Assembly (NCBI GenBank): GCA_015680905.1
Contig: CM027377.1
Coordinates: forward strand, 13,478,501-13,542,500
DNA: 64,000 nucleotides
Direction: 5' to 3'
Origin: Coptis chinensis
Taxonomy: Eukaryota; Streptophyta; Magnoliopsida; Ranunculales; Ranunculaceae
The notes under the pieces are model-generated. The model was not told the origin of the DNA and searched no databases. It saw nothing but the letters and a program-made list of their open reading frames with translations. Both the position numbers and the translations under genes were made by a program. Shown one piece after another: positions 11,416 to 22,037 of the stretch (position 1 is the stretch's first letter; each line of letters opens with the position of its first letter).

Positions 11416-12855
11416 CTACTTCCTAGCCATGATTTCCTTTACAATCTTAGGATGATCTTTCCTAAGATAAGTCTGCGCTTTCTCATAGTTACAAAAGAAA
11501 CCTTCGCAAGCACAACACACATAAGTGAGTCCCAAAGTGTCATCCCAAAACTCTTTTGTGTAGTCCTCAAGATGTCTCACCTTTTTGTTTTTGGTTAACG
11601 ACTTAACCTTCTTCATCATTGCAAGTGTAGGCTCTATTTCTCCTGAAGAACGCTCTTGGATCCTTTTGCTTCTTTTTGGCTTCACAGTAGTCCATTGATT
11701 CTCAGAAGTCGCTGCATATTTTGATGTGCTCTTAGGCAATGCAAGCGTTGGAGCCCCTATATACGTATCCCCAAACAACTCAAATTCACTCTCTGAGAGA
11801 TCGTCATCTACATCCTCATTTCCAACAACTAACCCTTCAAATATGTTTATTTCTCTATTATTTGGGAGTTGGTTAAGAGGAGTAACTCTTTGCTGGTGCC
11901 TTTGTATTGGTAGATCCAATATAGTAGGTATACTATCCTCTCTCGCTACCAAGTCTCCTGCTCCAACAGTAGTTGTTGGGCTTGTCCTCAGTTCCTTGCC
12001 TCTAACATTTGACTGATACCTGGTAGGCGTAGTCATATCTCCACCACCACCACCGGAACTGTTCTGTACTATGCTAACCTCTGCTTCCCCTGTAGCCACT
12101 GGATTATGCCTTATTACTATCAATAACAAGCTCTCCAGCCTCAGGAATAACCACTATAGCATTGTTAACTACAGGAGGAGAAGTTGCCACAATACTATGA
12201 TTAGTATTGAGTTGTTGAACCGTTACCTGGGCAGTAGATTGTTCAACTCCCCTCACATGATTCTGATTTTCAACTTGAATGTGCGGAGTAGTAACTCCTT
12301 GTGCAGTGCCACTAGTCTGACCAGTAGAAATGTTTACAATAGCACCACTAGTAGTAGTGTGCCCTTCCATCCATGTGTTTGCTCCTTGTACTGATGTATC
12401 AGCCCCATTTATATTGCCATTAGTAGTTCTTGGCACCCAAACTGATCGCGAAGGTGGGGAATCCAGGCATTTTGCCGTTGAATGCCCAAAATGACAACAT
12501 CTCGTGCATGAAGGAGGCTTCCATAGATATTCCACATCAACAAAAACATGTCTACCATGAAGCTTTAGCTTGACAGATTTTGGAAACTCAAAATCGAGGG
12601 GGATAGTAACACAAACCTTGGCAAAGTCGAGTCTTTTCTTTTGAGAAGTTGCACCATCCATACAAAAAAGTTCACTAATTAGATTAGCGAGAAAAGAAAG
12701 TCCATTTGAGATTACATGCGAAAAATCATTTTGAAGGAGAGACTGTCCCCATTTGGCACTAATAAAATCCTAAAGAACTTCTATTTAATGTTTTCCTAAA
12801 GAAAGTTGAGATTACAATTCCAAATAGGAACCCATATCTTCCACTGAGTCCATTG
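11416..12855 (-). pseudogene. LINE ORF1 (DUF4283 / CCHC zinc knuckle), frameshifted
   Basis: Reading leftward from about 12855, degenerate coding sequence gives LSFLANLISELFCMDGATS, RLDFAKVCVTI and VFVDVEYLWKPPSC, the order seen in DUF4283 proteins of plant LINEs. A zinc knuckle CTRCCHFGHSTAKC (CX2CX4HX4C) follows at about 12468-12507. The reading frame shifts by overlap near 12104-12129 and then continues to a stop at 11416. The second part is low complexity followed by a Cys-containing segment (YVCCACEGFF). In an intact element ORF1 is a nucleic-acid-binding protein acting before reverse transcription. No reverse transcriptase is attached here, so this is a fragment. Confidence 0.85.
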
Positions 12856-12969
12856 TGAAACAGACACGAAAGTTGAGGTTTTAGGTTTTGTCTTTACCGG
12901 CTAACCTATAATATCGACTTTCTAAACAATAAAAGAAGAAGAAGAAAAACACACACTTGAGGGTTGGAG

Positions 12970-14155
12970 ATGGAGAAGCTGCCTTCAGAATCAGTATCAA
13001 AGATACTTTCAAGACTACCCACTGACTCCCTCGGACAAACTAGGCTCGTTTGCAAGTCTTGGTCCAACACAATCCATGACCCTTGCTTCCTTACGATCAT
13101 CAACTTCAGCTGTACACTCAAAACAGAGACTCGGGTCACATCCTTCTCATTAAGAAGGATAATACCTGTCACCGTGAGCTTTACTACGTGGAATATGATG
13201 ATGGTCAAAATCCTAAAATTACAAAGATGAATCACCCTCCAATTAAGTACAATCTTATCTATCCTGCAGTAGCTGGTTCTTGTAATAGTTTGATTTGTTT
13301 ATCACAGACAGGCTACCTTTACTGGTGATTCTAGTCCTCTGTACGTGTGTAATCCAGTAACGCGGGAATGCATCAATCTGCCACCATATGATGACAACAA
13401 TAAGTATATTTTTGGTGGAGATACTGCGAGAGGATTTGGTTATAGTCCATCTATACTAATGAATACAAGGTAGTTGTAATATTGCATAAATCATGGGATA
13501 GAAGTTCCCTGGGACGAGTTTACATCTATACTTTAGGTAAGGATACTAGATGGAGAAGGAATAGCAATGCTCCCTACTGGTTGAGGTGGGACTGCTTGAG
13601 TGTTCTTGTGAATGGAGCTCTTCACTGGATAACACAAAATCTTTATATACCAAAAAAGACGTTAATACTTGTGATAAGATTGTAGCGTTTGATTTGGCAC
13701 ATGAAGAGTTCCGTGTGGTTCCATCGCCACCTTGTCTTCGTTCTGGAAAGGTATACAACCTAACGAAGTTGGAAGGGTGTGTATGTGTGACTGAAGATTC
13801 TTATTTTGGACATTATAGACACATTAAGATATGGATATTGAACAATTAGAGCAGTAAGGAAACAGTGTGGAGCAAGAAGTACAACATTCATCGAGAAGCT
13901 CTGTCCAATGCATACAATCAAATTCTGTTGTGGTGCAATAATGACATTGCTCTTTTTACTTATGATCCAATAATTGGAAGCCTTGGGAAAATTCAGGATC
14001 ACGAGGTACAGCGGGTAAGCAGAATTGAAATGGTTCCTTACATCAAGAGTTGGGTATCACTAAAGGCTATCGGAGAAAACCCAAGGATAATTGGGGAAGA
14101 AACTGAGAAAACCGGATATCATTTTGGATTGGAGAGGAAAGCGAAAAAGTACTAG
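12970..14155 (+). pseudogene. F-box protein (F-box associated domain type), multiply frameshifted
   Basis: It opens with an intact ATG and F-box (MEKLPSESVSKILSRLPTDS, then TRLVCKSWSNTIHDP). Compared with the sister copy at 9597, one base is missing between about 13090 and 13120. Further frame changes occur near 13312, 13460 and 13675. Recognisable blocks in successive frames are MNHPPIKYN, VAGSCNSLICLSQTG, LYVCNPVTRECINLP, YTLGKDTRWRRN, APYWLRWD, DLAHEEFRVVPSPPCLRS and finally YIKSWVSLKAIGENP to a stop at 14155. Intact relatives are SCF ubiquitin-ligase receptors. The repeated single-base indels point to a decayed gene; sequencing error at every site is unlikely because genes elsewhere in the window are clean. 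Confidence 0.87.
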
Positions 14156-16025
14156 TTGTACTATTCTTCTTCTGCTTTATCAAAATGCTTTTTGGTCCTT
14201 TTATCGAGTTTACTTCCAATATTTGCTTTGAGCTTCTTTGTTTTTCCTTCCAACACCATTTTGGGTTTTACTGATTATAACAACGTTATAGACAGCACAA
14301 GAAGGAACGTATCGGAGGGCAGGGAGCTAGAAATTAAAGAAGAGTGAACTGCAAATCAAACACACACTTTCTGATTTCAGCAGTGCCAAATGGAGCCTAC
14401 GTGCCTAACTGTGGTGCTTTTCGATGTTGTATTAAGACTCAAATACTCAATAGCAGAAACGCGGACCGGATATAAAGTGGCAGAAACAGCCAGTAGCAGA
14501 AGTTCCTTTTCAGAAGTAAAATTGAGCAGACTTGAGGAGCAAGGCTGTGCTTGGAATGAAACAAAAGTTAGCAGACTGTATACATCAATTGACTGTCTTA
14601 AATAAAAGGCTTTGAGGGGTTATGATGTTATCATGGTATAAATCTCATTTCATGGTCATGTCATGGATGGTAAATTAGATTGAAATTTCTGCTTTAGCCA
14701 TGGTGGCAAGGTTTTCACTAGATTCATCTGCAAAGTAGGTTAATAGGAAATGTGCCAGGGGATACCTAACTCATTAAAATTCAAACCAAGCACTAAATGC
14801 TATTTTCCCATGCCACTGATCGAGATATTAATGTTAAAAGGTACCTAGTGAATGTGAAAACCTTGTGGAGTTTTAGAATAAGATGTCCATACTGAAGAAC
14901 AAACCTACAGAAATTAAGTACGAGAAAAAATCAAAAATCAAAAGGCAAAATAGCTGAGCTGAATCTCAAGTACAATGATATGCAGATGCCTCCAAGCAAG
15001 AATCATTAGAGATGAAAGTTACCTGATGAGGCTCCAAATCGGCAAAGCTCGTGAAATGATCGAACTTCCGGCGGTATAAGAGCTTCTCCACCTGCTAAAA
15101 ACACTTCATAATGAGCTCCTAAGGTTGTCACCTGTGAGAATATGAGCGGCAGACTTTTTGTTTTCTTCCTAATCCCAAGTGTAGCTTTCAAGAAACATAA
15201 TAACAGTATTTGATAGCACACCGATCACGTTGAGCAAATTGCATTGGCCAAGTAAGACAAATTCAGCCAAAGCCAACCTGAGAAAACTAGAGCTCTGCCA
15301 AGTTCACCCAAGACTTCTTTTTCCTTTTCACCACGTCAAATAGCTAAAAGTTGTCTGGAACAACAGGCACTCAGGCAGTGAGCTTTGTTTTACTAATTTT
15401 ATCCATAAGAAGCATTTAGAAATACAATATACTAGACTTACCAAAAGCGTCCCTTTAGCTGGTATGAAGCATATTTATTTTCCATTGTGAAGAGCAGACC
15501 ACAAAGATAGCAGATCGTTCACAACTTCATTCTACAAACTCTTGCTAAATAGTGTTCTTACATTTTCAGTACAAAAAAAAACCGTATACTTGAGCATTTT
15601 TATTCAACGAGAGGTATAAACAGAATCCAGAAAAGGACAATTTCAAGAACTGCAAAAGCTGTAAGCTTGTACATGCGATCAAAATTTTATACAAACATCT
15701 TGAAGCATGGCTAGTGTTAAGTTGTTTTAAAAAGGCCAACAAGAATTAAAAGTATTTTCTCAACAACTTTCAAGTAAATCTGTAAATGACAATTACATGG
15801 TGTACAAAGAATCTGATATGAAATGAGCCGACCAAAATTTCATCCGCATGTAATTTGGTTACATTTGGTTACGTCAATGAAGCTTAATGCAGCAGCAATC
15901 ACATACTTGCATCAAAGACATTGCAGATTAAGCTGAAAGCGGTCTATTGTTTCTCATCTGTCTCAAGCCCCAATTTCTGCATATTATCCAACTGATGGTG
16001 AACAGGATTACCTTGACATACGACA
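14156..16025. other. intergenic; 3' flanks of two convergent genes
   Basis: The first few hundred bases follow the F-box pseudogene. The last ~400 are probably the 3' UTR of the membrane protein gene to the right. A minus-strand open frame at 15006-15221 contains YEVFLAGGEALIPPEVRS, which looks protein-like, but I recognise no family and see no flanking exon. Confidence 0.4.
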
Positions 16026-17060
16026 TCACTGAATATCCACTGACCCCGAGGAAGGAGCTGTTGCTTCTAATATCGTTTGTGATTCTTGCTCTAAACCTTC
16101 CATACTAGACGATCTACATGCAAAGTAGAAAACTGCACTCATCATAGAATCAATAAGCACCACAAATGAATACATAATCACCAGCAAAGGCCCTTCCCAT
16201 ATTCTCGAAGACCCATCACCGTAGCTCAAAGTCTTCACTCTATGCTCAAACAATCCCTCCACAAATGCCATCCCAATTGTCGATCCAAGAAATATCAAAA
16301 GACCTACTTGAGTCTGACCTTGAATAATAACACTAGACCGAAGCAAAGCTTGTGGGCCACAAACATCCTCCAAAACCGATATAACAATCGCAAGATTACA
16401 AATAATAATCACATTCGCAAAGATAATTGAAAACACAAACGCGATAACCATAGCAGGATAAATTTCCAACTCAGACGAAAAATGCAGTAGAGCAAACACA
16501 TTGCAAACAGCAACAAGCAGAACGAGAAACAACGCTAAACAGCCCGCAACAATCATAGAAACCCAAACATAAGTACTAACAAGACGCCTCCATATCTTCA
16601 AAATAATCCCAAAAAACTTCCCCGTATAAAACTTGTTCCTCGAATAAGTACAATCTACCATATACACAACAGCCGCTTTGGATAACAATGAGAATGTAAT
16701 GTGTAAAGGGACACTAAATATAGCCGTAAGTATAATCTCGGATAAACGTTGACATAAGTGTTTGATTAAATTACTCAAAGGAAGTCCACATGATTGTGCT
16801 ACTAATAACAATCTAATAGTAAGTCTTTTAAAAAAAGACTGATCCACTAACACATTAGATAGAATAATAGCTGAAACTGGACATATTAAAAGTGCTGCAA
16901 TTACCATAAAACCAGGGCAATTGTATCGTAGTATTCTAATCGTTTCTCGCAATATTTCCATTGCATTCATTGAATCAAACCGTTCGTTTATACTGAAACT
17001 TCTCCGTAGATTAGCATCCGGGGAGGCCAGCTCATTTTTCTCTTCGGAACTTCCATCCAT
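16026..17060 (-). CDS. plant multi-pass membrane protein, unknown function
   Basis: A single uninterrupted frame of 344 codons starts at MDGSSEEKNELASP. A hydrophilic N-terminus of about 45 residues precedes about six hydrophobic segments (roughly residues 47-72, 106-135, 163-192, 201-231, 251-269 and 292-315). The C-terminal tail is polar. The overall pattern and the block VISVLEDVCGPQALLRSS match a plant family of uncharacterised transmembrane proteins often annotated, without clear support, as 'polyadenylate-binding protein 1-B-binding protein'. A related gene lies at 29841 with the equivalent block VVESSWGLEPLRRSA. It is intron-free, as is that relative. I assign no biochemical function. 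Confidence 0.85.
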   Translation of the reverse strand: MDGSSEEKNELASPDANLRRSFSINERFDSMNAMEILRETIRILRYNCPGFMVIAALLICPVSAIILSNVLVDQSFFKRLTIRLLLVAQSCGLPLSNLIKHLCQRLSEIILTAIFSVPLHITFSLLSKAAVVYMVDCTYSRNKFYTGKFFGIILKIWRRLVSTYVWVSMIVAGCLALFLVLLVAVCNVFALLHFSSELEIYPAMVIAFVFSIIFANVIIICNLAIVISVLEDVCGPQALLRSSVIIQGQTQVGLLIFLGSTIGMAFVEGLFEHRVKTLSYGDGSSRIWEGPLLVIMYSFVVLIDSMMSAVFYFACRSSSMEGLEQESQTILEATAPSSGSVDIQ

Positions 17061-17475
17061 TTTATTGTTGAGTGGTAAGCTGAAAATGTAGATCTACTTG
17101 TTACTTGTAATAACAGATTGGGAAAAACGTTAATCACGGCTTAAGAGATTCGATCACGAGTTTGGCACGGAGGTTAAATGGAAGAGGAATGAGAAAGTAG
17201 ATGTGACATGTGATATGTGAGAGGAGAAATGAAGATTCTTCTTCTGCTTTCTGTCTTACTCGTGCTTTTTTCATTCGTTTTGGTCGATACGTTTTTTTTA
17301 CACTTGTAGTTCTAGGAGAAAAATTAGTTTACACGTTTAGGATATTTGCAACCCATGTCTTACAGCATACTCCATAGTAGAAAACTTTTGGGTTAACTAG
17401 TATTATTCCCAGTAGATCTTGACAAGTATAACAAAAGACATCCAAAAATTAAAACATGACATACTAATGAAATCG
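17061..17475. other. 5' flank of the membrane-protein gene and transposon junction
   Basis: This holds the likely promoter/5' UTR of the minus-strand gene and the unresolved left boundary of the hAT element. At 17390-17400 the sequence GGGTTAACTAG, followed by TATTATTCCC, matches the terminus of the fold-back MITE at 21804, so a fragment of that MITE family may lie at this junction. Confidence 0.45.
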
Positions 17476-19995
17476 TCACTTGCGAGGTTTTTTATCAAAT
17501 TCATCTATTACTAACTCTATATCAACTTCGTTAGCAAACTCCATTTCCATGTATATAACCATGTAATCCGCAAGAAACTCGTCATCCATCTTGTTACAGA
17601 GTCATATTTTGACAAATTTCATAGTTAAAAAGGCTTGTTTAGCAGCTTGCTATGGAGATAGGAAGAGTCAAGACAAAATAAATCAATCTATCAATCAAAT
17701 GATAAATAGTTGACTTTCTTGTTTCAACTAAAGCTCGACATAACTTAGAAATGATAGACAATTTCTAAAAACAATGATGACAAGTCACATCAAGCTTATA
17801 ATGTTATAGTTGACTTCTCAAAATAAGTATTTTATTCTTCGTGAAGTCTTCACAATAATATTTCTCGGCGAGCTTGCAAATATCATCAATATGAAAGTGC
17901 TTAAAAGCATCTTTCGGGTCCAAAGCCGAACTAAGATAAAGAAGCTCCATTGCCTCCTCAGAGAATCTACTCTTCAACTCCACCAACTGGTAATCTCAGA
18001 GAATCTATTCTTCAACTCCACCAACTGGTAATCTATTACATCATTGAATATATCAACGTGGTAGTGGTGCTCAACTGTAATACAATCATTCTGCTGGCAA
18101 GAACGATGTGTACCCATCATATGATGAGAGCTCATATTAGGAATATCAATGTCATGCTTCTTGCAAAAAGAAATCACATCCCCAAGAAAACTATCTCAAC
18201 TTGTTTCTCTAAACTCTTGAAGAAGCTCTTTCGTACTTGAGACTAAACCCATGACATTTAGAATGTCTTGAGACTTCACTTGCATGCAATAAATGAAACA
18301 TAAAGACAAATTCAAAGTCTCTCATAGCAACATAAGAACCCTTAGCTTCCCCACGCATGGTGTTACTAGACCCATTATTCATGATGAGTTCAATAACCGT
18401 ACAAATTGCATCATACATCTCCATCAAGCTACAAATGGATTCATAGTGAGAACTCCATCGAGTTTCTCTAGCTCGTTGTAATGTACAAACTTGATTAGCA
18501 CCTTGTCCACTATTAAGCTCACCAATTGCTAACAAATTTTCAATTTTCTCTTTTTAAGCTTTCTCTAACTCTTTCTTCCTCTTAGGCGGAACATGGAGAT
18601 TAACAATGGATGCCAACTTTGAAAAGAATAACCAAATATCGAAAACATCTTTAGAAGCCGCAACTAATACAAGTTGTAGTCGATGTGCAAAACAATGCAT
18701 ATAATATGCATAAGGACACTCCTTAAGAAATAGTGCTTGTAATCCATTCCATTGACTACGCATATTATTAGCACCATCATAATCTTGGCCTCTCGTATTT
18801 CCAATAAGCAAATTCCTACTAGCAAGAACTTAATTTGGAAATCTCTTTTTTCAAAGTTAATGCACAAGTGTCTTCAACACCAACAATTGCAAAAAACCTC
18901 TCTCTAACAAAACCATCACGATTAACAAATCTTATAATAATTGCCATTTGCTCTCTCTGTGAGTTATCTTGTGCTTCATCCACAAGGATACAAAATTTTG
19001 CATCACCAACATCCTCACGTATTTTCTTTCTCACATTTTCGGCAAATATATGCAAAAGTGCCTTTTGAATACAATGTGAAGTATACATGGCATTTCCCGA
19101 ACAATTACCTACTATTTCAGCAACTTTCTTGTTCAACAATTTTGAAAACTCGAACATTGCAAAGAAGCTTCCACAATTCCTTGATTTCTTTGACTCATCA
19201 TGGCCTCTAAAAGGAAACCCTTGTAGTGCAATCATCTGAATACATTGAACAACATTTCGGAGTAGGATCGATTATTTGCAATCGCTTCATTAGAAAGTCT
19301 ATTGATAACACTATCTATATGTCGAGAAGGATTCATTAGATTATCACAATACAATGTTGCCAACCTATGTGGAGAACAAAGACCACCTTCATGTTTCAAA
19401 AAAGGACATTGCTTCCCACTGTTAACTTTCTTCCAATTTCGAAACCTATTAATGGTAAACACTGGATGCTTCGGAGGATTGGTTTCAAAGAGAAAACAAT
19501 AGAAACAGTATGCTCTATCCTTGTGGAGTGAATACTTTAGCCAAGGAAATAGTTTGTACCAATTAGTATTTAACCGACGTCCTTGCTTTCCAAACATAGT
19601 CAATGGATAATTTTTTTCGTTCTCATGAGCCGGTCGACAAGGTCCCATTCTAAGATAAGCTACTCGGACTTCATCACGTTTGTTAAGAGGGTATTCATAT
19701 ATAGTAATACGTTTACCTGGATCACGTTCAAATAAAGAAGTGACATAAGTTTTCATATAGGTGTAACTTCTTGAGCTTTGGAAGAATGTTCAACTCCAAC
19801 TCTTTGGACTCGAGAGGAAGGTTCAACTCTTTTAATTTCGACAACTTGAACTTTGGTAGTACGTTGCTCATCCCCATCAAGTTTTGAATTATCAAGAATA
19901 GATGTTGAAGTTTTGCCACTTTCTGGTTTATCATCATTTCGCTTATAGAACGATAGAAGAGTTAATGATTTTTTGGGCGCTTGATGATGCGACAT
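17476..19995 (-). pseudogene. hAT transposase, TTF-type zinc finger / DUF4371 / hATC, frameshifted
   Basis: The likely start is MSHHQAPKKSL at 19995. The frame then breaks and resumes at about 19756 with a TTF-type zinc-finger region (GPCRPAHENEKNYPL, NWYKLFPWLKYS, AYCFYCFLF). DUF4371-like catalytic sequence follows (AKFCILVDEAQDNSQREQM, then RGQDYDGANNMR and CFAHRLQLVLVAA, which carries the conserved Asp and the His region). Near the end are SSALDPKDAFKHFHIDDICK and the dimerisation block HLIDRLIYFVLTLPIS. In-frame stops and shifts occur near 19750, 18815, 18540, 18190 and in the final 250 bases. A 38-bp duplication at 17959 adds another shift. It is inactive. Confidence 0.87.
17959..18034. 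repeat. 38-bp tandem duplication inside hAT transposase
   Basis: Two adjacent copies, 17959-17996 and 17997-18034, differ at one base. Because 38 is not a multiple of 3, the duplication shifts the transposase frame and repeats VELK(N/S)RFSE. Confidence 0.95.
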
Positions 19996-20659
19996 TGTAA
20001 CCTGAGATATTAAATAATTATCGATATACAATAGATAGAGAAAATAATTATCATTGGGCGTTATCACATCATCCACACAATCCAAAATTTCTAATGCATA
20101 AAAACAAAATCCAATTCAAACAAATAGTTCTATTGGTGTCACTAAATCCCTAGACAAATAAACAAATTCATATAAACAATTTAAATAAATTGGTGTCTTA
20201 ACTAAACTAATGTCTAATGCACAAACATTTAAACAACTGAACAAGTATCATAATAAGTTAATAAATTGAGAATAATTGAACTAAAAAATTTACCTTATGA
20301 GAATAATAAGAGTTTGCAAGAGTCGAAGAAGTGAAGAACCGAAGAAAAGAATAAGCAAATACTGAAATACTCCCAAGAGGCCAAGAACGAGGAAGAATAA
20401 CCGACAGTCAGAGAGTGTGAGATACTGAGATACTACCCGTTAGTGCCATCACCTGAGAGTTTAGACTTCAGAAGTTCTGAGTTACCCGAGAGTTTCTCTC
20501 TATTCGTTGTTGTATTTCTAAATTTCTAACTTCCTAAGTGACTGGGCTCAATGAGTCAATGGGCTGGACTAAGTTTGTTAGCCTTAAATTTCTATTTTGA
20601 ACACTACTACTTTTTTTTTTACGAAAGCTTGGGTGTGTTGCAGCCCACCCCCGCCCCTG

Positions 20660-21795
20660 CTATGAACAATTTTAATATCCATTGTTGGAACTTGGAACCA
20701 ACTATGTTTATGGTATCGTGACATGTTTTAGTTGCATTGCAAAACCTGACTTCAACCACATAAAGATGCCGCACATGACTCAGACACGAGTGGAGATGGA
20801 CATGGTGAATGAAAACAAGTTATTTTGGCTCATTCATGTTAGTCCCTACCTGAACATATTGAAATAGTAAAGCTCGACAGTAATGTAATGACGAATGTTT
20901 CTACTTACTTGTTTTTATATATTAGGATTTTTCTATTGAAAAAACACCCGTGGCGCAATTTGTAGCGTGCATATTTATTACCAATAATTGCACTGGGATG
21001 TAACTCAAATATGGTAGAACACCAACACAGTTGTTATTTTCTTTGTTTTCTTGCTAAATTGAAAATTTTATCCATATATCTGAACATATTGAAGTATTGA
21101 AGCATGAGTTTTGTACAGTAATGTTAATGTGGATGTAAAGGAATCCCATCAATTACGTGATGTGCAAGCACAACGATTACATTTATAATCGTGTATGGTC
21201 TATAGTGTTTTGAAACATCTTATTTGATAAAGTTTAGTTATGATGCTTTGTAGCAAACGAAAACTCGCAGCTCAACTTCTTAGACACTGGCGAAATATTT
21301 ATTTTTTAGTGGAGCCTTATAAATAGTTAGCTCAATCCAAATGCATTTCATATCGTTTTCCTACCTTACGACACTGCTAACAATTACTATGGATTTGTTA
21401 GGCTGTCCTTTGTGTTTTTCTCTCATTAAATTTCAGTTCTATTTCGATGTCCTTAGTTGAAGTCATTGTAGACAACTGTTTTTTATATTGTGCTTTGTCA
21501 TGACCACAGTTTGTTCTGAATTTAATTGATTTGTTGTATTTGTTAGTTTCCTTTTTGTTATTAATGTGATATTTTCTACTTTAACCCTCATGATTAGTTT
21601 GACATCACCCTCTTTTACTAAAGGATCCCAATAATGAGAAAATGCCTTCTCTCTCTCCCCCCCCCCCTCATATGTTTGTCAATTGGAATATAATGATACA
21701 TTTTTTAAAGACCCAAACTGATTTTCTGCACTTTTTATGAAATTGTGTTCCCAAATTAACGCAAATAAATCTTCTTCTTATTTGGAACTAATGTT
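20660..21795. other. intergenic, no gene recognised
   Basis: AT-rich sequence with a poly(C) run near 21657-21667. One short open frame at 20682-20867 has no family motif. Confidence 0.5.
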
Positions 21796-21803
21796 TTGTT
21801 TTT

Positions 21804-22029
21804 AGGATTTTTTAGTATTACCCCCCTACTAGATGAGCCAATTAGGATTTCCCCCAACTAGATGGGGAAATTAGGGTCTCCCCCCTGAGTACACACAAAA
21901 AAAAAAATATCAACTTGGGTTGACCGTATTTTTTTTAGTATGTACTTAGGGGGGAGACCCTAATTTCCCCATCTAGTTGGGGGAAATCCTAATTGGCTCA
22001 TCTAGTAGGGGGGTAATACTAGTTAACCC
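21804..22029. mobile_element. fold-back MITE with 7-8 bp target duplication
   Basis: Two arms of about 80 bp are nearly perfect inverses. The left contains TAGTATTACCCCCCTACT and CAATTAGGATTTCCCCCAAC; the right contains their complements, ending GGGGGGTAATACTA. They are separated by a loop of about 55 bp. TTGTTTTT occurs at 21796-21803 and again at 22030-22037, consistent with a 7-8 bp target duplication. There is no coding capacity. The outermost ~10 bases of the left arm have diverged (GGATTTTTTAG versus GGGTTAACTAG expected from the right). Confidence 0.88.
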
Positions 22030-22037
22030 TTGTTTTT

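Larger units (their letters stand above)
17476..20659 (-). mobile_element. degenerate hAT transposon (TTF-type zinc finger subgroup)
   Basis: The right (5') terminus on the minus strand reads CAGGGGCGGGGGTGGGCTGC, ending at 20659; CAGGGGCGG is a typical hAT end. The interior is a broken transposase on the minus strand whose coding remnant ends at 17476. I could not find the matching inverted repeat or the 8-bp duplication at the left, so that end appears deleted or too diverged. The left coordinate given is the end of coding similarity, not a proven boundary. Confidence 0.82.

Noticed and set aside
15006..15221. 71-codon minus-strand frame with YEVFLAGGEALIPPEVRS
   Set aside because: It looks protein-like, but no family is recognised and no flanking exons or start context support a gene.
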